Below, in pieces: positions 43,192 to 44,133 of a stretch of DNA of 44,133 nt. Each line of letters starts with the position of its first letter. Position 1 is the first letter of the stretch. Source of the stretch: Lysobacter antibioticus HS124 (GTDB taxonomy: Bacteria; Pseudomonadota; Gammaproteobacteria; Xanthomonadales; Xanthomonadaceae). A program made the translations under genes and the position numbers. The stretch lies in the NCBI RefSeq assembly GCF_000336385.2, contig NZ_HG424542.1, positions 1-44,133 of the forward strand. The letters run 5' to 3'. Below the pieces are notes generated by a model. It did no database searches. It worked only from the letters and a program-made list of their open reading frames with translations, and was not told where the DNA came from.

Positions 43192-44133
43192 TCAGTAGTC
43201 GTGACGAGTCCAGGTTTGCGATGGCCCGCCGTTGCAGGTGTAGAGCTGCAACTGGGTGCCGTTCGCCAGACCGTTGTTGGCCACGTCCAGGCAATAGCCC
43301 GACTTCGGGTTGCGGAACGATCCGTTGCCGAGCAGCTCCCAAGTCTGCGACGTAGACGAGTCGCACTGACGGATCTGCACCGGCGCTTTGAGCGCGGTGG
43401 ACCCGTTGACGACATCGACGCACTTGCCCATCACCATTAGGGTTTTGGCTGTGCTGATATGGAATTGCTGGGCAATTCCGAAGTTGCAATCGTAAATCTG
43501 CAGGCGTGCGCCGTCGACGGCATTCGCATTCGGCACGTCGACGCATCGGCCCGAGGCTTTGCCCTTGAGGACCGCGGTTTCGCTGATCCAGCCGCGGCCG
43601 ATGCGCAGGCCGCTGCCGATGGGGGCGACCGAGTATCCGGTTTCGTTGGTTGCGCAGGTGCTGCCCGAGACGTTCGGATTGCGGACGGTTCCGCTCAGGC
43701 CGCCGGCTGCGGTGGTGAACGGGCCGGCCAGGGTCGTTACGATCCGCGGCATTTGAAGGCAGGACGGAACCGTCGAGTACCAATGCTCGATGAAACCGCC
43801 CCCTTTACCGGCAAGCCTGCCCCGTCCCGGCGCTTCGGTGAAAGTGCCGATATGGGTTTCCACGCCCGTGACGGTATCTGTCGCGGTGCCGGTCCAAGTG
43901 TTGGGACCCGTCATCTGAATGGTCATCGCATATGGATGGCCGTATTCTGCGTAGAAACTGAAGCCGCAGCTCACTCCGTCCGGATCGCCGTCCGCGCCAC
44001 TGGTACAGTTGGGATCGTTTTCGGTCGATCCTGCGTCGAAAGTGGAAAAAATGGCATGCAGGCGCTGGCGACCGTTGCTGGCGGGTTCCGGCTGCAGGCC
44101 GATGTAGCCGCCGCCGCCGTTGACGAAGAAGAA
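43192..44133 (-). CDS. Exoprotein with DUF3472-like domain and C-terminal ricin B lectin domain (5' end outside window)
   Basis: The frame is open to the window edge, so only the last 313 residues are seen. The visible N-terminal part (VNGGGGYIGLQPEP, LHAIFSTFDAG, GFSFYAEYGHPYAMTIQM, GFIEHWYSTVPSCLQMPRI) resembles DUF3472, a beta-sandwich domain of secreted proteins. The last 130 residues form a ricin-type beta-trefoil: GRCVDVPNANAVDGARLQIY, GKCVDVVNG and GYCLDVANNG, with Q-x-W-type ends AQQF, SQTW and SQTW. Such lectins bind galactose-type or other glycans. The protein is presumably extracellular. Its signal peptide would lie outside the window. Confidence 0.85.
   Translation of the reverse strand, partial: FFFVNGGGGYIGLQPEPASNGRQRLHAIFSTFDAGSTENDPNCTSGADGDPDGVSCGFSFYAEYGHPYAMTIQMTGPNTWTGTATDTVTGVETHIGTFTEAPGRGRLAGKGGGFIEHWYSTVPSCLQMPRIVTTLAGPFTTAAGGLSGTVRNPNVSGSTCATNETGYSVAPIGSGLRIGRGWISETAVLKGKASGRCVDVPNANAVDGARLQIYDCNFGIAQQFHISTAKTLMVMGKCVDVVNGSTALKAPVQIRQCDSSTSQTWELLGNGSFRNPKSGYCLDVANNGLANGTQLQLYTCNGGPSQTWTRHDY

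Overview
The window is high-GC (mostly about 70 %) bacterial chromosome with closely packed genes on both strands. The gene content points to a Lysobacter-like member of the Xanthomonadaceae. It includes a secreted thermolysin-family (M4) protease, a DUF1800/DUF1501 secreted pair, a ricin-lectin exoprotein, a DUF899 protein, a DUF3348-DUF802-OmpA-DUF2894 operon, several TetR/LysR/AraC regulators and many exported proteins. The genus is inferred from this set; there is no rRNA or marker gene to confirm it. No tRNA, rRNA, CRISPR array or complete insertion sequence was seen.

Layout. 1-6.8 kb: a short IS5-type (DUF4096) protein with its own terminator, a large membrane-anchored winged-helix/TPR regulator, small membrane proteins, and a hypothetical gene broken by a frameshift in a six-G run. 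6.8-10.8 kb: leftward TetR, DUF1800 lipoprotein and DUF1501 Tat protein. 11.7-13.7 kb: a secreted lipoprotein with clan GH-A glycosidase signatures. 13.9-16.5 kb: a TetR repressor divergent from a saccharopine-dehydrogenase-like enzyme and a PEP-mutase/isocitrate-lyase-like enzyme, with two identical 16-bp palindromic operators between them. 16.5-18.8 kb: a small secreted protein, a hotdog thioesterase and a secreted alpha/beta hydrolase.

18.8-23.8 kb: a leftward operon of four genes encoding a GT1 glycosyltransferase, a condensation-type acyltransferase, a GT2 glycosyltransferase and a second condensation-type acyltransferase. The first three overlap by ATGA. The set looks like a pathway for an acylated glycolipid or a similar glycosylated, acylated product. 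24.2-26.1 kb: a cupin and small hypothetical or membrane proteins. 26.8-28.4 kb: the M4 protease. 28.6-30.2 kb: a hypothetical protein with an HEAQH zincin-like motif. 30.4-33.1 kb: two overlapping metallo-beta-lactamase-fold genes divergent from a GcvA-like LysR regulator, with a T-N11-A palindrome between them. 33.1-34.4 kb: a small membrane protein, a VOC protein and a short AraC regulator. 34.6-38.2 kb: a TPR/winged-helix regulator, a beta-propeller protein, DUF899 and a polytopic membrane protein.

38.5-42.9 kb: DUF3348, DUF802, OmpA/MotB-like and DUF2894 in a tightly overlapping operon. The DUF802 protein has a MotA/ExbB/ZorA-like membrane core followed by a roughly 600-residue helical tail. 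The OmpA-like partner has a single membrane helix with an aspartate and a peptidoglycan-binding domain. Together they look like an ion-driven envelope motor similar in architecture to ZorAB, but without ZorC or ZorD in this window. The window ends inside a leftward gene for a DUF3472-like/ricin-lectin exoprotein.

The two most promising under-described systems are the ZorAB-like motor operon and the GT1/condensation/GT2/condensation operon.
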